Below, piece after piece: positions 1 through 8,066 of a DNA stretch of 64,000 nucleotides (position 1 is the first letter of the stretch; each line of letters starts with the position of its first letter). The stretch is from positions 2,480,001 through 2,544,000 of the forward strand of contig NZ_CP060084.1 in assembly GCF_014211975.1 (NCBI RefSeq), given 5' to 3'. This DNA comes from Teredinibacter haidensis (GTDB taxonomy: Bacteria > Pseudomonadota > Gammaproteobacteria > Pseudomonadales > Cellvibrionaceae). The notes below the pieces were generated by a model. The model searched no databases and had not been told where the DNA came from. It saw only the letters and a list, made by a program, of their open reading frames with translations. The position numbers and the translations under genes were made by a program.

Positions 1-549
1 TACAATATGTTTAATCTGCTTATAAACACTGAATGGCTCCATTACACCCAGAGTGTCTGCAAAACGAATTCTCTTTGCTCCGGCCTCTTGGGCGGCCTCC
101 GCGAGCCGGAGAATAAAAGCTATATCTGCCCGCGAAGCATCTTCACAACCGATACACACATCAAAACCCATATCTCGGGCCATAGGCACAAGACGCCTAA
201 CTTCACGTAAGGCCCAGGCTCTATTGCGATTCAACTTTTTCTTAAGCTGCTGATCAGAAACAGGAACTGATAAATCAACCATACCCACTCCCGTATCGCC
301 GGCGGCCAACAAATCGAATTCATTCAAACGGCACCACGCCAGCAAGCGCGAGGGTAAGCCCAGCGACGCAATAGCCCGCATAACATCACGCTCTTCCTCC
401 CCCATTGCCGGAATACCCACCTCCAGCTCGGGCACTCCTATATCTGCCAATAGTTGCGCAATGGCCAACTTTTCCTCCACAGTAAAGGCAACGCCTGCGC
501 TCTGCTCTCCATCACGCAAGGTTGTATCGTCTATGACTACGGATTTCAT
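1..549 (-). CDS. nifV: Homocitrate synthase NifV, N-terminal part (cut by window edge)
   Basis: NifV condenses acetyl-CoA with 2-oxoglutarate to make homocitrate, the organic ligand of FeMo-co. Reading the minus strand from an ATG at 549 gives 183 codons with no stop before the window edge, so only the N-terminal half or so is present. The start shows the DRE-TIM metallolyase signature: VIDDTTLRDGEQSAGVAF, with the catalytic Arg and the metal-binding Asp. Further on are GIPAMGEEE and, near the edge, RFADTLGVMEP, all typical of homocitrate and isopropylmalate synthases. The nif setting and the sigma-54 promoter upstream favour NifV over LeuA. In Azotobacter nifV directly follows nifS; here about 4 kb of other genes lie between them. 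Confidence 0.93.
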   Translation of the reverse strand, partial: MKSVVIDDTTLRDGEQSAGVAFTVEEKLAIAQLLADIGVPELEVGIPAMGEEERDVMRAIASLGLPSRLLAWCRLNEFDLLAAGDTGVGMVDLSVPVSDQQLKKKLNRNRAWALREVRRLVPMARDMGFDVCIGCEDASRADIAFILRLAEAAQEAGAKRIRFADTLGVMEPFSVYKQIKHIV

Positions 550-588
550 CTCGGGCTCCAACGCATAACAGCAAGTTACAGAGGTAAA

Positions 589-604
589 AGCAAATTGCGT
601 TCCC
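589..604 (-). promoter_or_regulatory. Sigma-54 (-24/-12) promoter of nifV
   Basis: On the minus strand this reads GGGAACGCAATTTGCT. The invariant GG and GC are separated by exactly 10 bases, and the GGAAC and TTGC halves resemble the nifE promoter in this window. It lies about 40 bp upstream of the nifV ATG. Confidence 0.72.
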
Positions 605-696
605 TTTTCAAAACTCTATTTTTTCTTTTGTTTTCAATGCCTTAAAAACGTCTAAACAATCATTACTCGATATACATATGACATTGAATGCCATGT

Positions 697-712
697 TGTC
701 GGGTATGCTACA
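697..712 (-). promoter_or_regulatory. NifA upstream activator site for nifV
   Basis: Perfect TGT-N10-ACA (TGTCGGGTATGCTACA), about 95 bp upstream of the nifV -24 element. The TGTCGGG core recurs in the nifE and rnfA/nifL sites. The motif is symmetric, so strand follows the target gene. Confidence 0.7.
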
Positions 713-823
713 CAACCAATCCATTTCGAATAGCAAACCTAAGCCCCAAAGCGGTATACCACCGGTAATCGGACAGAAAGTCAGACGAGCAACCTCCTTA
801 ACGCGAAGAACAAGCGCGCATGG

Positions 824-850
824 CGTCACAAACCAGAAGCGTTAATCGTC
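824..850 (+). promoter_or_regulatory. Candidate ECF41-type promoter (autoregulated)
   Basis: CGTCACA at 824-830 is followed, after exactly 16 bases, by CGTC at 847-850. ECF41 sigma factors are known to recognise TGTCACA-N16-CGTC. It sits 35 bp upstream of the decarboxylase gene that precedes an ECF41 sigma gene, so autoregulation of the pair is likely. The match is one base off consensus in the -35 element. Confidence 0.68.
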
Positions 851-884
851 TTTAGGGTACACGCCCTAACAAAGATGGAAGATT

Positions 885-1316
885 ATGAGCAATATGAATG
901 GTGTAAATTATGAACAGGAAATACCAGACATCCTCGCGGCTATGGCCAGTGTTCACCAAGTTGTGGATATTCATGGACTTGACCGAAGCATTCATCATCT
1001 AGTGCCATTGCGAGCGTCACAAATCAATCGCTGTAGTTTCTGCATCAAAATGCATACAAAGGAAGCCCTGCGTGACAACGAAACGAACGAACGCCTAGAA
1101 CGGGTGGTCATTTGGAATCAGGTCAACATTTTTTCCGCGCATGAATGTGCAGCACTAGCCTGGACGGAGGCGCTAACGGTACTAGATCCTCAGCTCAACC
1201 TAGGTCTGCTTCGAGCACAGTTAAGAGATCATTTCTCAGAAAAGGAGATCGGCGCGCTCACATCCACAATAGCGATGATCAACCTTTGGAACCGCATTAA
1301 TATCTCAAGGTGCTGA
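885..1316 (+). CDS. Carboxymuconolactone decarboxylase/AhpD-family protein (ECF41-associated)
   Basis: A 143-residue protein of the carboxymuconolactone decarboxylase/AhpD alpha-helical fold. The family signature is the CxxC pair with following His in NRCSFCIKMHTKEA near residues 46-59, which in AhpD-like members does thiol-based redox chemistry. Its stop is 1 bp before the next start, so it is co-transcribed with the ECF41 sigma factor. Genes of this family are the commonest partners and targets of ECF41 sigma factors. The substrate cannot be told from sequence. The ATG at 885 follows GGAAG; an ATG four codons later is possible. It is not a nitrogen-fixation gene and probably came in as a unit with the sigma gene. 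Confidence 0.87.
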   Translation: MSNMNGVNYEQEIPDILAAMASVHQVVDIHGLDRSIHHLVPLRASQINRCSFCIKMHTKEALRDNETNERLERVVIWNQVNIFSAHECAALAWTEALTVLDPQLNLGLLRAQLRDHFSEKEIGALTSTIAMINLWNRINISRC

Positions 1317-1317
1317 T

Positions 1318-2205
1318 ATGCTCGACAATGATAACGTTAGAATTTTCGAAAACGAACGCGCCAAACTACTCAGTATCGCCTACCGTATTTTGGGTTCGCT
1401 GGCCGATGCAGAAGATGCCGTCCAAGACACATTTTTAACGTGGGCGAAGACTGATCGCGAAATGATCGAAAATCCAATCGCCTGGCTGACAACGATTTAC
1501 ACACGCCGAAGTCTTGACCTGCTTCGTTCAGTCCAAAAAAACCGCGTCAACTATGTTGGCTCGTGGCTACCGGAACCGATCCAAACAGTGATGGAGAACG
1601 ATGCGGAAACCCAGCTAGCGCTCGCCTCCTCTCTTGCGACGGCTTTCCTGCTGATGCTTGAACGACTGACGCCCAAGGAACGGGCCGCATATCTACTTTA
1701 CGATATTTTTGACGTATCCTACTCAGATATCGCCGAAACTCTCAATATGCAAGAGACCGCCTGCCGCAAGCTGGTCTCTAGAGCAAAGGCCAATATTGAA
1801 CAGACCAAGGTTCGATATACGACAACGGCGGAGCGACAGGATCAACTACTGTTTGCGTTCCAAACCACTATCACCAGCAGGTCAGCAACGCAATTTGCAT
1901 CACTTCTATCAGACGATATAAGGCTCTGCGCTGATGGTGGTGGCAAAGCCCCTGCAATTCTCAATGCTTTACAGGGTAAGACCGAAGTCATCGCGTTCCT
2001 ATTAGAACAGCTTCACCATTATTGGATCGATTACCAATGGGTCTTCACCGATATTAATGGCTCTCGAGGTATTCTTCTCAATTGCGAAGGCTCAACAGTT
2101 GTCACGGTTTCCTTCGCCTTCGACGAAACTGACAAAGCAAGTAACATCTACATCGTGCGCAATCCAGATAAGCTCGCAAAACTCAGCGTGGTTGCAATCC
2201 GATAG
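1318..2205 (+). CDS. ECF41-family RNA polymerase sigma factor (SigJ-like)
   Basis: A 295-residue extracytoplasmic-function sigma factor. Region 2 covers about residues 8-75 (AEDAVQDTFLTW, NPIAWLTTIYTRRSLDLLRS) and region 4 about 105-160 (LTPKERAAYLLYDIF, then the helix-turn-helix). A SnoaL/NTF2-like C-terminal domain follows from about 175. The ECF41 landmarks are all visible: WLPEP at 83-87 in the linker, DGGGK at 206-210, and NPDKL near the C-terminus. In this family the fused C-terminal domain replaces a separate anti-sigma factor and both activates and restrains the sigma. The upstream decarboxylase and the candidate promoter at 824-850 complete a standard ECF41 module. Confidence 0.93.
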   Translation: MLDNDNVRIFENERAKLLSIAYRILGSLADAEDAVQDTFLTWAKTDREMIENPIAWLTTIYTRRSLDLLRSVQKNRVNYVGSWLPEPIQTVMENDAETQLALASSLATAFLLMLERLTPKERAAYLLYDIFDVSYSDIAETLNMQETACRKLVSRAKANIEQTKVRYTTTAERQDQLLFAFQTTITSRSATQFASLLSDDIRLCADGGGKAPAILNALQGKTEVIAFLLEQLHHYWIDYQWVFTDINGSRGILLNCEGSTVVTVSFAFDETDKASNIYIVRNPDKLAKLSVVAIR

Positions 2206-2471
2206 AAAGTAAAAAGTTCGGTTGAACGATAAAAAATCTTTCATTCACTCAAGAGCAAAGACCTAGGCTGACAAAAATATAAAGGGCAACACTGATTTTG
2301 AACCGCGATTATCCTAAACCGTTTGAAGGCATAGACTCGCACGCGCCGCACGTAGGGGATACTGGGGCGAGTTCACAGTAACCGCTCACCCCGCTTAGTT
2401 ATTTCGTTGAACAACCCCCACTCGGAACATAGCGGGTTGGCATAGACTCAAACGCCGAGGATTCATTACTC

Positions 2472-2575
2472 TCATTTTTTCATCGTCGGATATAAAACGA
2501 TTTCACTAATATCCACGTAATCTGGCAACGCCATCGCGTAGACAATCGCTCTGACTACCGAAACAGAATTCAAAA
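2472..2575 (-). pseudogene. C-terminal remnant of a short-chain dehydrogenase
   Basis: On the minus strand the frame ending at TGA 2474-2472 reads SVVRAIVYAMALPDYVDISE followed by IVLYPTMKK. This is the usual C-terminus of NAD(P)-dependent short-chain dehydrogenases (ARAI..A...P..V.I.EI...PT). No SDR body or start codon can be read upstream, since the HxlR gene begins within 65 bp. It is therefore probably a decayed fragment of about 33 codons. The rest of 2206-2636 holds no gene I recognise. Confidence 0.5.
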
Positions 2576-2636
2576 CACATAGCCTAGCAAAAAAGTTTAA
2601 TCATGGGCCGACTGAGCACAACACAAGTTTGTAAGC

Positions 2637-2987
2637 TCAGTGGTTTTGGCGAATTTGGGCTAATTTTTCTAAATACTGATTTCCCCAACTTTCTAGCTCT
2701 TTAAGTATGGGCAGCAAGGTGGAGCCAAACTCAGTCAAACTGTACTCTACTTTAGGCGGAACCTCAGCATAAACATGGCGGTTAACAATCCCATCGCGCT
2801 CCAGTTCGCGCAGCTGCTTCGTCAACATTTTCTGCGTTATCTCAGACATTAAGCGACGCAGTTCATTAAAACGCTTGGTATCCCCAGCCAAATGAAAGAG
2901 AATCACGCCCTTCCACTTCCCCCCAATAGCCTCTATGGCCGCCTCTACAGAGCAACCAAAGCTGCACTGGTAGCTTTTATGTCTCAT
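2637..2987 (-). CDS. HxlR-family winged-helix transcriptional regulator
   Basis: A 116-residue HxlR/DUF24 regulator. It has the N-terminal CSFGCSVEAAIEAIGGKWKG, the helix-turn-helix region RFNELRRLMSEITQKMLTKQ, the wing LRELERDGIVNRHVYAEVPP, and the terminal VEYSLTEFGSTLLPILKELE. The conserved N-terminal Cys (C8, C12 here) senses electrophiles or redox stress in characterised members. It is divergent from the dehydrogenase gene at 3102, with 114 bp between starts. That is the usual arrangement for an HxlR repressor and the NAD(P)H-dependent enzyme it controls. It is unrelated to nitrogen fixation as far as can be seen. Confidence 0.92.
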   Translation of the reverse strand: MRHKSYQCSFGCSVEAAIEAIGGKWKGVILFHLAGDTKRFNELRRLMSEITQKMLTKQLRELERDGIVNRHVYAEVPPKVEYSLTEFGSTLLPILKELESWGNQYLEKLAQIRQNH

Positions 2988-3101
2988 CGTTTTTTCCTTA
3001 AGGTATACAAAAGGATACTAGGCCACACCTAAGTGCGTACTTCCTATATCTGCCAGTATATCTATAATTACTGACATTACGAATATGAAAGAGGAAAACA
3101 T

Positions 3102-4106
3102 ATGAAAGCCATCGGTTATAAACAAGCCCTCCCCATCTCCGACACCCATGCGCTGGAAGAGATTGAATTGCCAAAGCCCTCTGCACAAGGACGGGATTTG
3201 TTGGTAAAAATTGAGGCCATCTCTGTCAACCCCGTCGACACAAAAATTCGACGCGGCGTTCAACCTGATGAAGGTCAATATCGAGTGTTAGGCTGGGACG
3301 CAACGGGCGTTGTAGAATCCGTTGGCCAGCAGGTATCTCTGTTCAAGCCCGGCGACAAGGTATGGTATTCAGGCGCATTAAACCGCCCCGGTGCAAATGC
3401 CGAGTATCAGTTGGTCGACGAACGCGTAACCGCAAAAATGCCCGAATCACTAAATTTTGCAGAGGCCGCGGCGCTGCCACTAACGTCTGTTACCGCATGG
3501 GAGTTAATGTTCCATCGTTTAAATTTACCCACTACAAGCTCTGGCAAACTGTTGATTATTGGAGCGGCCGGCGGTGTTGGCTCTATTATGATCCAACTTG
3601 CCAAGCGCCTCACCCAATTGGAAGTTATTGCTACGGCTTCCAGGCCAGAAACAAAAGACTGGGTAAGGGCATTGGGGGCCGATTATGTTATTGACCACAG
3701 CAAACCACTCGCCGATGAATTAAAGGCTATAGGCTTTGACAACGTAGATTATGTGACGAGCCTGACAAACACAGACGATCATCTGCCGTCAATAGTCGAC
3801 ATCATTGCACCACAAGGAAAACTGGGTGTTATTGATGACCCAGAAAAACTGGATATTATGCCCTTTAAGCGCAAAAGTATTTCGATTCACTGGGAACTCA
3901 TGTTTACACGTACTTTATTTGAAACTGATGACATGATCGAACAGCACAAAATTCTCACGAGCATTGCAAAAATGGTCGACGATGGCGAGTTAAAATCAAC
4001 TGTCGCCGATAATTTTGGCGCAATCAATGCGGCTAACCTTGTAAAAGCACATGCCTTGCTTGAATCTGGCAAAGCGAGAGGAAAGATTGTTCTGTCTGGC
4101 TTCTAA
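3102..4106 (+). CDS. Zinc-type alcohol dehydrogenase-like / quinone oxidoreductase (MDR family)
   Basis: A 334-residue medium-chain dehydrogenase/reductase. The GroES-like fold is N-terminal (VNPVDTKIRRG, LGWDATGVVESVG, FKPGDKVWYSG). A Rossmann domain follows from about residue 145, with the NADPH-binding LLIIGAAGGVGSIMIQLAK. Structural zinc Cys residues are absent, which fits the zinc-independent quinone oxidoreductase branch that reduces alkenals or quinones. The ATG at 3102 is preceded by GAGGA. The divergent HxlR regulator suggests induction by electrophilic stress. The exact substrate is unknown. Confidence 0.9.
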   Translation: MKAIGYKQALPISDTHALEEIELPKPSAQGRDLLVKIEAISVNPVDTKIRRGVQPDEGQYRVLGWDATGVVESVGQQVSLFKPGDKVWYSGALNRPGANAEYQLVDERVTAKMPESLNFAEAAALPLTSVTAWELMFHRLNLPTTSSGKLLIIGAAGGVGSIMIQLAKRLTQLEVIATASRPETKDWVRALGADYVIDHSKPLADELKAIGFDNVDYVTSLTNTDDHLPSIVDIIAPQGKLGVIDDPEKLDIMPFKRKSISIHWELMFTRTLFETDDMIEQHKILTSIAKMVDDGELKSTVADNFGAINAANLVKAHALLESGKARGKIVLSGF

Positions 4107-4631
4107 TGAAGCCTCCTAGCCTGGGCTGTTCGGTATTACGCTAGACCATGAGAGCATCACCGAAAGCTAAAATCGCAACAGCCTATGGCTGGCCCATAAA
4201 CCAAAAAAATACTGGAGTAGTGCCAGTCTTCAAAATTTCGGGGGAGTATGTACGGCAAACAACCCAAAGTTGAGCAATTGCTAGCAGCTTACTGGAAAAC
4301 TTAAACACGCCCCTCCGCGCAAGATAAAAGTGAACGAAAGAGCGAAGTTTATAGCAAATAAATAAGCCTTTTTTCACCGTGCAGGCAACGCAGATAATTT
4401 CTCCAAAGGCCTGCTAACGGCAGTCAATGGTAGATAGAATGGGTATAACTAAAGCCAGTTAATCCCCGATAAACTAACGAAACTAAGTGTTTTTCAATTT
4501 ACATCGCGCAACAGGCACGTCTGCGAGACATGCCAAACCTGAACAATCGATGCTACAGAGGTCGTCATATTACTGCGGCCAAAAAGCAAGACGTCAATAC
4601 ACACCCATCTCGCACTGCTGCAAACAAACTC
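4107..4631. other. Non-coding stretch between the dehydrogenase gene and nifS
   Basis: About 525 bases with short open frames in several phases but none with a ribosome-binding site or recognisable product. I see no clear terminator hairpin after nifS. It looks like decayed sequence at the right edge of the insert that separates nifS from nifV. Confidence 0.5.
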
Positions 4632-5840
4632 TTACGCGTAAACCGGTGCAAACGATTTTTCTGGTTCTTGCTCTGGCCCACTGTCCGCCCAATAGGGTGA
4701 CAACTTTCGAAGCCTGGCAATAATGGGAGGAACAGCTTCAATTACCCTTTCAATTTCCTCCTCGGAGTTATAGCGAGAAAGCGAGAATCTTACGGTGCCA
4801 TGTGCCGCAGTATAGGGTATACCCATCGCTTTCATGACGTGGGAGGGTTCCAGAGAGCCCGAGGTACAAGCCGAGCCACTCGAGGCAGCAATTCCATATT
4901 TATTCAGCAACAACAAAATAGCCTCGCCCTCTATATACTCGAAGGCGATATTTACGGTATTGGGTAAACGGTTTTCCGTATCACCGGTTACAAACGCATT
5001 GGGGACACGAGATAAAATCCCTTCTTGTAGCTTATCGCGTAATGCACTCACATAGGTATTTTCCAGAGCCATGTTTTTCAGAGCTATTTCGGCAGCTCTA
5101 CCCAGACCAACTATCGCTGCGCTGTTTTCAGTACCAGCACGACGACCGCGCTCCTGATGCCCACCGCGCAACAGGGGGCGGAATCGAGTACCGCGCTTTA
5201 AGTAAAGTACACCTATGCCCTTTGGTCCATGTAATTTATGCCCAGAAAGAGACAGCATATGAATGGCAGAATCTTTTACATTAACAGGTACTTTCCCCAC
5301 GGCCTGTACCGCATCTGTATGGAACATAATACCAGCGTCCTGCGCCATTCCTGCCATTTTTTCGACAGGAAATAGTGTACCGGTTTCATTATTGGCCCAC
5401 ATAACACTAACGATAGCGACCCTATCCGACAGCAATACTTGATATTCCTGCAAGTTTAAACGGCCTCGCTTATCCACTTTCAAACGGTGAATGGTATACC
5501 CCTGGGATTCCAGGTTTTCACATAATGTTAAAATAGCAGGGTGCTCTACTTCCGTAGTAATAATTTCTTTACGTTCAGGCTGCGCACGCAGCGCCGACAA
5601 AATAGCGGTGGAATCGGACTCAGTACCACAAGAGGTAAATATTATCTCCGAATCATGTTCCGCCCCCAAGAGAGTTTGAATACTGCTACGAGCCTTCTTT
5701 ATCGCAAAACCCACTTTGTTGCCAAAACTGTGTAAAGATGACGGATTACCAAACTGCTCGGTAAAATAGGGCAGCATATCCGCGACCACAGCAGGATCAA
5801 CCATCGTAGTAGCATTATTATCCAAGTAGATATCATTCAT
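4632..5840 (-). CDS. nifS: Cysteine desulfurase NifS
   Basis: A PLP-dependent desulfurase that takes sulfur from L-cysteine and passes it to NifU for nitrogenase Fe-S clusters. The protein is about 402 residues from the ATG at 5840 (MNDIYLDNNATTMVDP). An in-frame ATG 13 codons earlier is less likely, because this start falls one base after the nifU stop and is preceded by GGGAGCC. The PLP lysine lies in SLSGHKLHGPKG and the catalytic Cys in SSGSACTSGSLEPSHVM. The order iscA-nifU-nifS matches Azotobacter. IscS is an alternative name on sequence alone, but the position after nifU settles NifS. Confidence 0.97.
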   Translation of the reverse strand: MNDIYLDNNATTMVDPAVVADMLPYFTEQFGNPSSLHSFGNKVGFAIKKARSSIQTLLGAEHDSEIIFTSCGTESDSTAILSALRAQPERKEIITTEVEHPAILTLCENLESQGYTIHRLKVDKRGRLNLQEYQVLLSDRVAIVSVMWANNETGTLFPVEKMAGMAQDAGIMFHTDAVQAVGKVPVNVKDSAIHMLSLSGHKLHGPKGIGVLYLKRGTRFRPLLRGGHQERGRRAGTENSAAIVGLGRAAEIALKNMALENTYVSALRDKLQEGILSRVPNAFVTGDTENRLPNTVNIAFEYIEGEAILLLLNKYGIAASSGSACTSGSLEPSHVMKAMGIPYTAAHGTVRFSLSRYNSEEEIERVIEAVPPIIARLRKLSPYWADSGPEQEPEKSFAPVYA

Positions 5841-5841
5841 T

Positions 5842-6780
5842 TCAGGCTCCCATAAGCGTTGTGAGTTTTTCCTCGCCAACCGGAATAACTTTTACAAACT
5901 CGCCCAAACTTTCCATTAGCTTTTGCTGTATACCGCCAACAGTAGCTGTAGCAAGCTGACAACCTACGCAGGCACCTACCAGCTTGACATAGATATTTTT
6001 ACCATCAACATCCAGCAACTCAACATCGCCATGGTCGCGCTGTAGCGTTGGGCGAATATCATCCAATGTCGCCTCGATTTTGTGAATGCGCTGCACCAAA
6101 GTCATCTTTGCTGGCTTTTCGGGTTCCAGTATTTTCACTACAGGACCATTATTCAAGTGCACAATATTTTTCTTGGTAGCAGCAATGGGGGCTGGTGTAA
6201 ACTTTTCGCCACGCTCGGCCATTTCATCTACCAGAATTTCTTCGATTTTTTCATGGCAGGAAGAACAACCACCTCCGGCCTTAGTATAGTTGGTGACATC
6301 TTCCACAGAAGAAAGGCTATTGGATTTTATCGTATCGCGAACCATAACTTCATCGATAGCGAAACATTTACAGACAAGTGCGCCTTCTTCGTGATCATCC
6401 TCGATTTCTTCTCCTCGATAGTTGGCAATTGCCGCTTGTAGTGCCTCACGCCCCATAACCGAGCAATGCATTTTTTCCGGTGGCAAACCATCTAAATAAT
6501 CGGCGATATCCTGATTACTGATTTTCAACGCGTCATCAATATGCAAGCCTTTAACCATTTCGGTTAAAGCCGATGATGAGGCGATCGCGGAACCACAACC
6601 GAAGGTTTGAAAGCCAGCCGCCGAAATAATATCAGTCTCCGGTTCGATTTTTAGCGTGAGCCTTAACGCATCTCCACAGCTCAGCGAGCCGACGTCACCG
6701 GTACCGTTGGCATTGACAACAGCACCCGCATTTTTTGGCTCGTAAAAATGTTCTTTAACTTTTTCCGAATAGTCCCACAT
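5842..6780 (-). CDS. nifU: Fe-S cluster scaffold NifU (three-domain)
   Basis: The scaffold on which NifS-derived sulfur and iron are assembled into [2Fe-2S] and [4Fe-4S] clusters for nitrogenase. The start MWDYSEKVKEHFYEPKNAG at 6780 follows GAGGAG; the upstream in-frame ATG would add 41 unlikely residues. Three domains are visible. An IscU-like domain has Cys 35, 62 and 106. A central [2Fe-2S] domain has CKC at 137-139 and CSSC at 172-175. A C-terminal Nfu domain has VGACVGCQLATATVGG. All cluster-binding Cys are present in 312 residues, the usual length. nifS starts one base after its stop. Confidence 0.97.
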   Translation of the reverse strand: MWDYSEKVKEHFYEPKNAGAVVNANGTGDVGSLSCGDALRLTLKIEPETDIISAAGFQTFGCGSAIASSSALTEMVKGLHIDDALKISNQDIADYLDGLPPEKMHCSVMGREALQAAIANYRGEEIEDDHEEGALVCKCFAIDEVMVRDTIKSNSLSSVEDVTNYTKAGGGCSSCHEKIEEILVDEMAERGEKFTPAPIAATKKNIVHLNNGPVVKILEPEKPAKMTLVQRIHKIEATLDDIRPTLQRDHGDVELLDVDGKNIYVKLVGACVGCQLATATVGGIQQKLMESLGEFVKVIPVGEEKLTTLMGA

Positions 6781-6823
6781 AAAAAACTCCTCGCTTCGGT
6801 ATATCTGAGCCTTAACGGCGTCA

Positions 6824-7147
6824 TTAGCAGGTAAACGAATCGCCGCAATCGCAAGACGTTTTAGCGTTAGGGTTTTCAAACTTAAACCCACTACCCTCAA
6901 CACTTTCTATAAAATCTACGGTTACGTTTTTTAGCAATGGAACACTGGCTTGATCTACCAACACAGTTACCCCTCCACAATCTACAAGCTGGTCATTCGC
7001 GGCCGGCAATTCTTCAAGCCGCAAAGTGTATTTAAACCCCGCGCAACCACCACCTTCAACTTGGATACGCAATCCAGCAATAGGCTTTTTAGCGCTGATA
7101 ATAAATCTGTCGACTGCCTCTACAGCCTTACCCGTTAACGAAATCAT
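6824..7147 (-). CDS. iscA: Nif-specific A-type Fe-S carrier (IscA/HesB family)
   Basis: A 107-residue A-type carrier that binds iron or a cluster and hands it to nif apoproteins. The three conserved Cys are C35 (GGGCAGFKY) and C99/C101 (TSCDCGDS). It is the first gene of the iscA-nifU-nifS operon, 43 bp before nifU, as in Azotobacter where it is called iscA-nif. The ATG at 7147 is preceded by a GAGG-type ribosome-binding site. A strong sigma-54 promoter and a NifA site lie upstream. Confidence 0.94.
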   Translation of the reverse strand: MISLTGKAVEAVDRFIISAKKPIAGLRIQVEGGGCAGFKYTLRLEELPAANDQLVDCGGVTVLVDQASVPLLKNVTVDFIESVEGSGFKFENPNAKTSCDCGDSFTC

Positions 7148-7198
7148 ATGGCTTTCCTCTTTGGCAGAAACTTTAGTTACTGAATACGAGGATTGTTT

Positions 7199-7216
7199 TG
7201 CAAGCGGTGTGCCACC
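7199..7216 (-). promoter_or_regulatory. Sigma-54 promoter of iscA-nifU-nifS
   Basis: On the minus strand TGGCACACCGCTTGCA matches the TGGCAC-N5-TTGCA consensus exactly, with GG-N10-GC spacing, about 55 bp upstream of the iscA ATG. This is the best sigma-54 match in the window. Confidence 0.9.
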
Positions 7217-7306
7217 ACATAAAGGTTAAAAAGCGCTGAATATTCAACACCTTATCCATAGCCTCGATTCATGTGGAGGAACTGTAACGAATCTATTTTG
7301 AATATT

Positions 7307-7322
7307 TGTAGGTTTTACGACA
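7307..7322 (-). promoter_or_regulatory. NifA upstream activator site for iscA-nifUS
   Basis: TGT-AGGTTTTACG-ACA, a perfect TGT-N10-ACA about 95 bp upstream of the -24 element. The interior resembles the nifL site at 34590-34605. Confidence 0.72.
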
Positions 7323-7349
7323 GACAACGGAGGGATTAGACACAAGGGA

Positions 7350-7390
7350 TAATAAAAAGTGGGTGGGTTACGGACTACTGCAACCCACCC
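7350..7390 (-). terminator. Rho-independent terminator after nifE-nifN-nifX-DUF269
   Basis: A 9-bp perfect stem (GGGTGGGTT at 7361-7369 with AACCCACCC at 7382-7390) is followed on the minus strand by ACTTTTTATT. It ends the upstream nifENX operon before the iscA activator site. The rest of 7400-7559 holds no gene I can see. Confidence 0.78.
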
Positions 7391-7559
7391 CATAACGTGA
7401 TTCACGAATAAAAACGCTCTAGTTGCACTTCGCGAAAAGTGTTGGAAGGCTTTCTATGTTTTTTCTACTAAAACTACGGATATAAGCAGTATCGCTGAAC
7501 GGATCCGCGTGCTGAATTTACCGTGAGCGGGGATTATTCTTCTGTCCACACACAAAGTA

Positions 7560-8036
7560 TTATAATTCTGCCACCTCGCGGTAGTCATTGACTAATTTGA
7601 TGGCTTTATTCAACAGGATATGAGCAGCGGCTATCAACTTTTCCGGTGATTCGAAACCAAAACGGTGGACATCGCGCTGAATTTTATCCAACACAACCAA
7701 TTTTCCAACCGTAATCAGCACTCGACCAAACCCCTCGTATGTCAAATTGACTACGGGAACGGCCATAATACCGGTTTCTTTTTCGATCAATTGAGAAATT
7801 CCATTGTAAAAGGCTTTTACTCTCGAGACAGTCGTTTCATCTGGATCACCGACTAATGGAATTTCCCGCCTTCGCGCTTTTGTCAGGATCATAGGGTCCA
7901 ACACTCTGGCATCACTCCATGTATCGTAGGTGCCGTAGCTATCCACTGCTCGTAACTGAATAATCATTTGCTTGATAAAGGGATCGTTCAGTACAACTGC
8001 ACCCTCTTCTATAACAGCGTTTACATCATCGCCCAT
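7560..8036 (-). CDS. NifX-associated nitrogen fixation protein (DUF269)
   Basis: A 158-residue DUF269 protein, equivalent to orf5 of the Azotobacter nifENX operon. Recognisable parts are NDPFIKQMIIQLRAVDSYGT, WSDARVLDPMILTKARRREI, and the C-terminal YEGFGRVLITVGKLVVLDK. The family is confined to nif clusters and is genetically linked to NifX, with a likely role around FeMo-co maturation or storage, but its biochemistry is not settled. It is the last gene of the operon, 30 bp after nifX, and is followed by a terminator. Confidence 0.93.
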   Translation of the reverse strand: MGDDVNAVIEEGAVVLNDPFIKQMIIQLRAVDSYGTYDTWSDARVLDPMILTKARRREIPLVGDPDETTVSRVKAFYNGISQLIEKETGIMAVPVVNLTYEGFGRVLITVGKLVVLDKIQRDVHRFGFESPEKLIAAAHILLNKAIKLVNDYREVAEL

Positions 8037-8066
8037 AGTTACCGTCCTTTTACACGTAAACCATCG

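Noticed and set aside
608..829. 73-codon minus-strand frame upstream of nifV
   Set aside because: It covers the nifV activator site and most of the ECF41 promoter region and has no family resemblance.
4487..4723. 78-codon open frame before and overlapping the nifS 3' end
   Set aside because: No ribosome-binding site, no recognisable product, and it overlaps a certain gene on the other strand.
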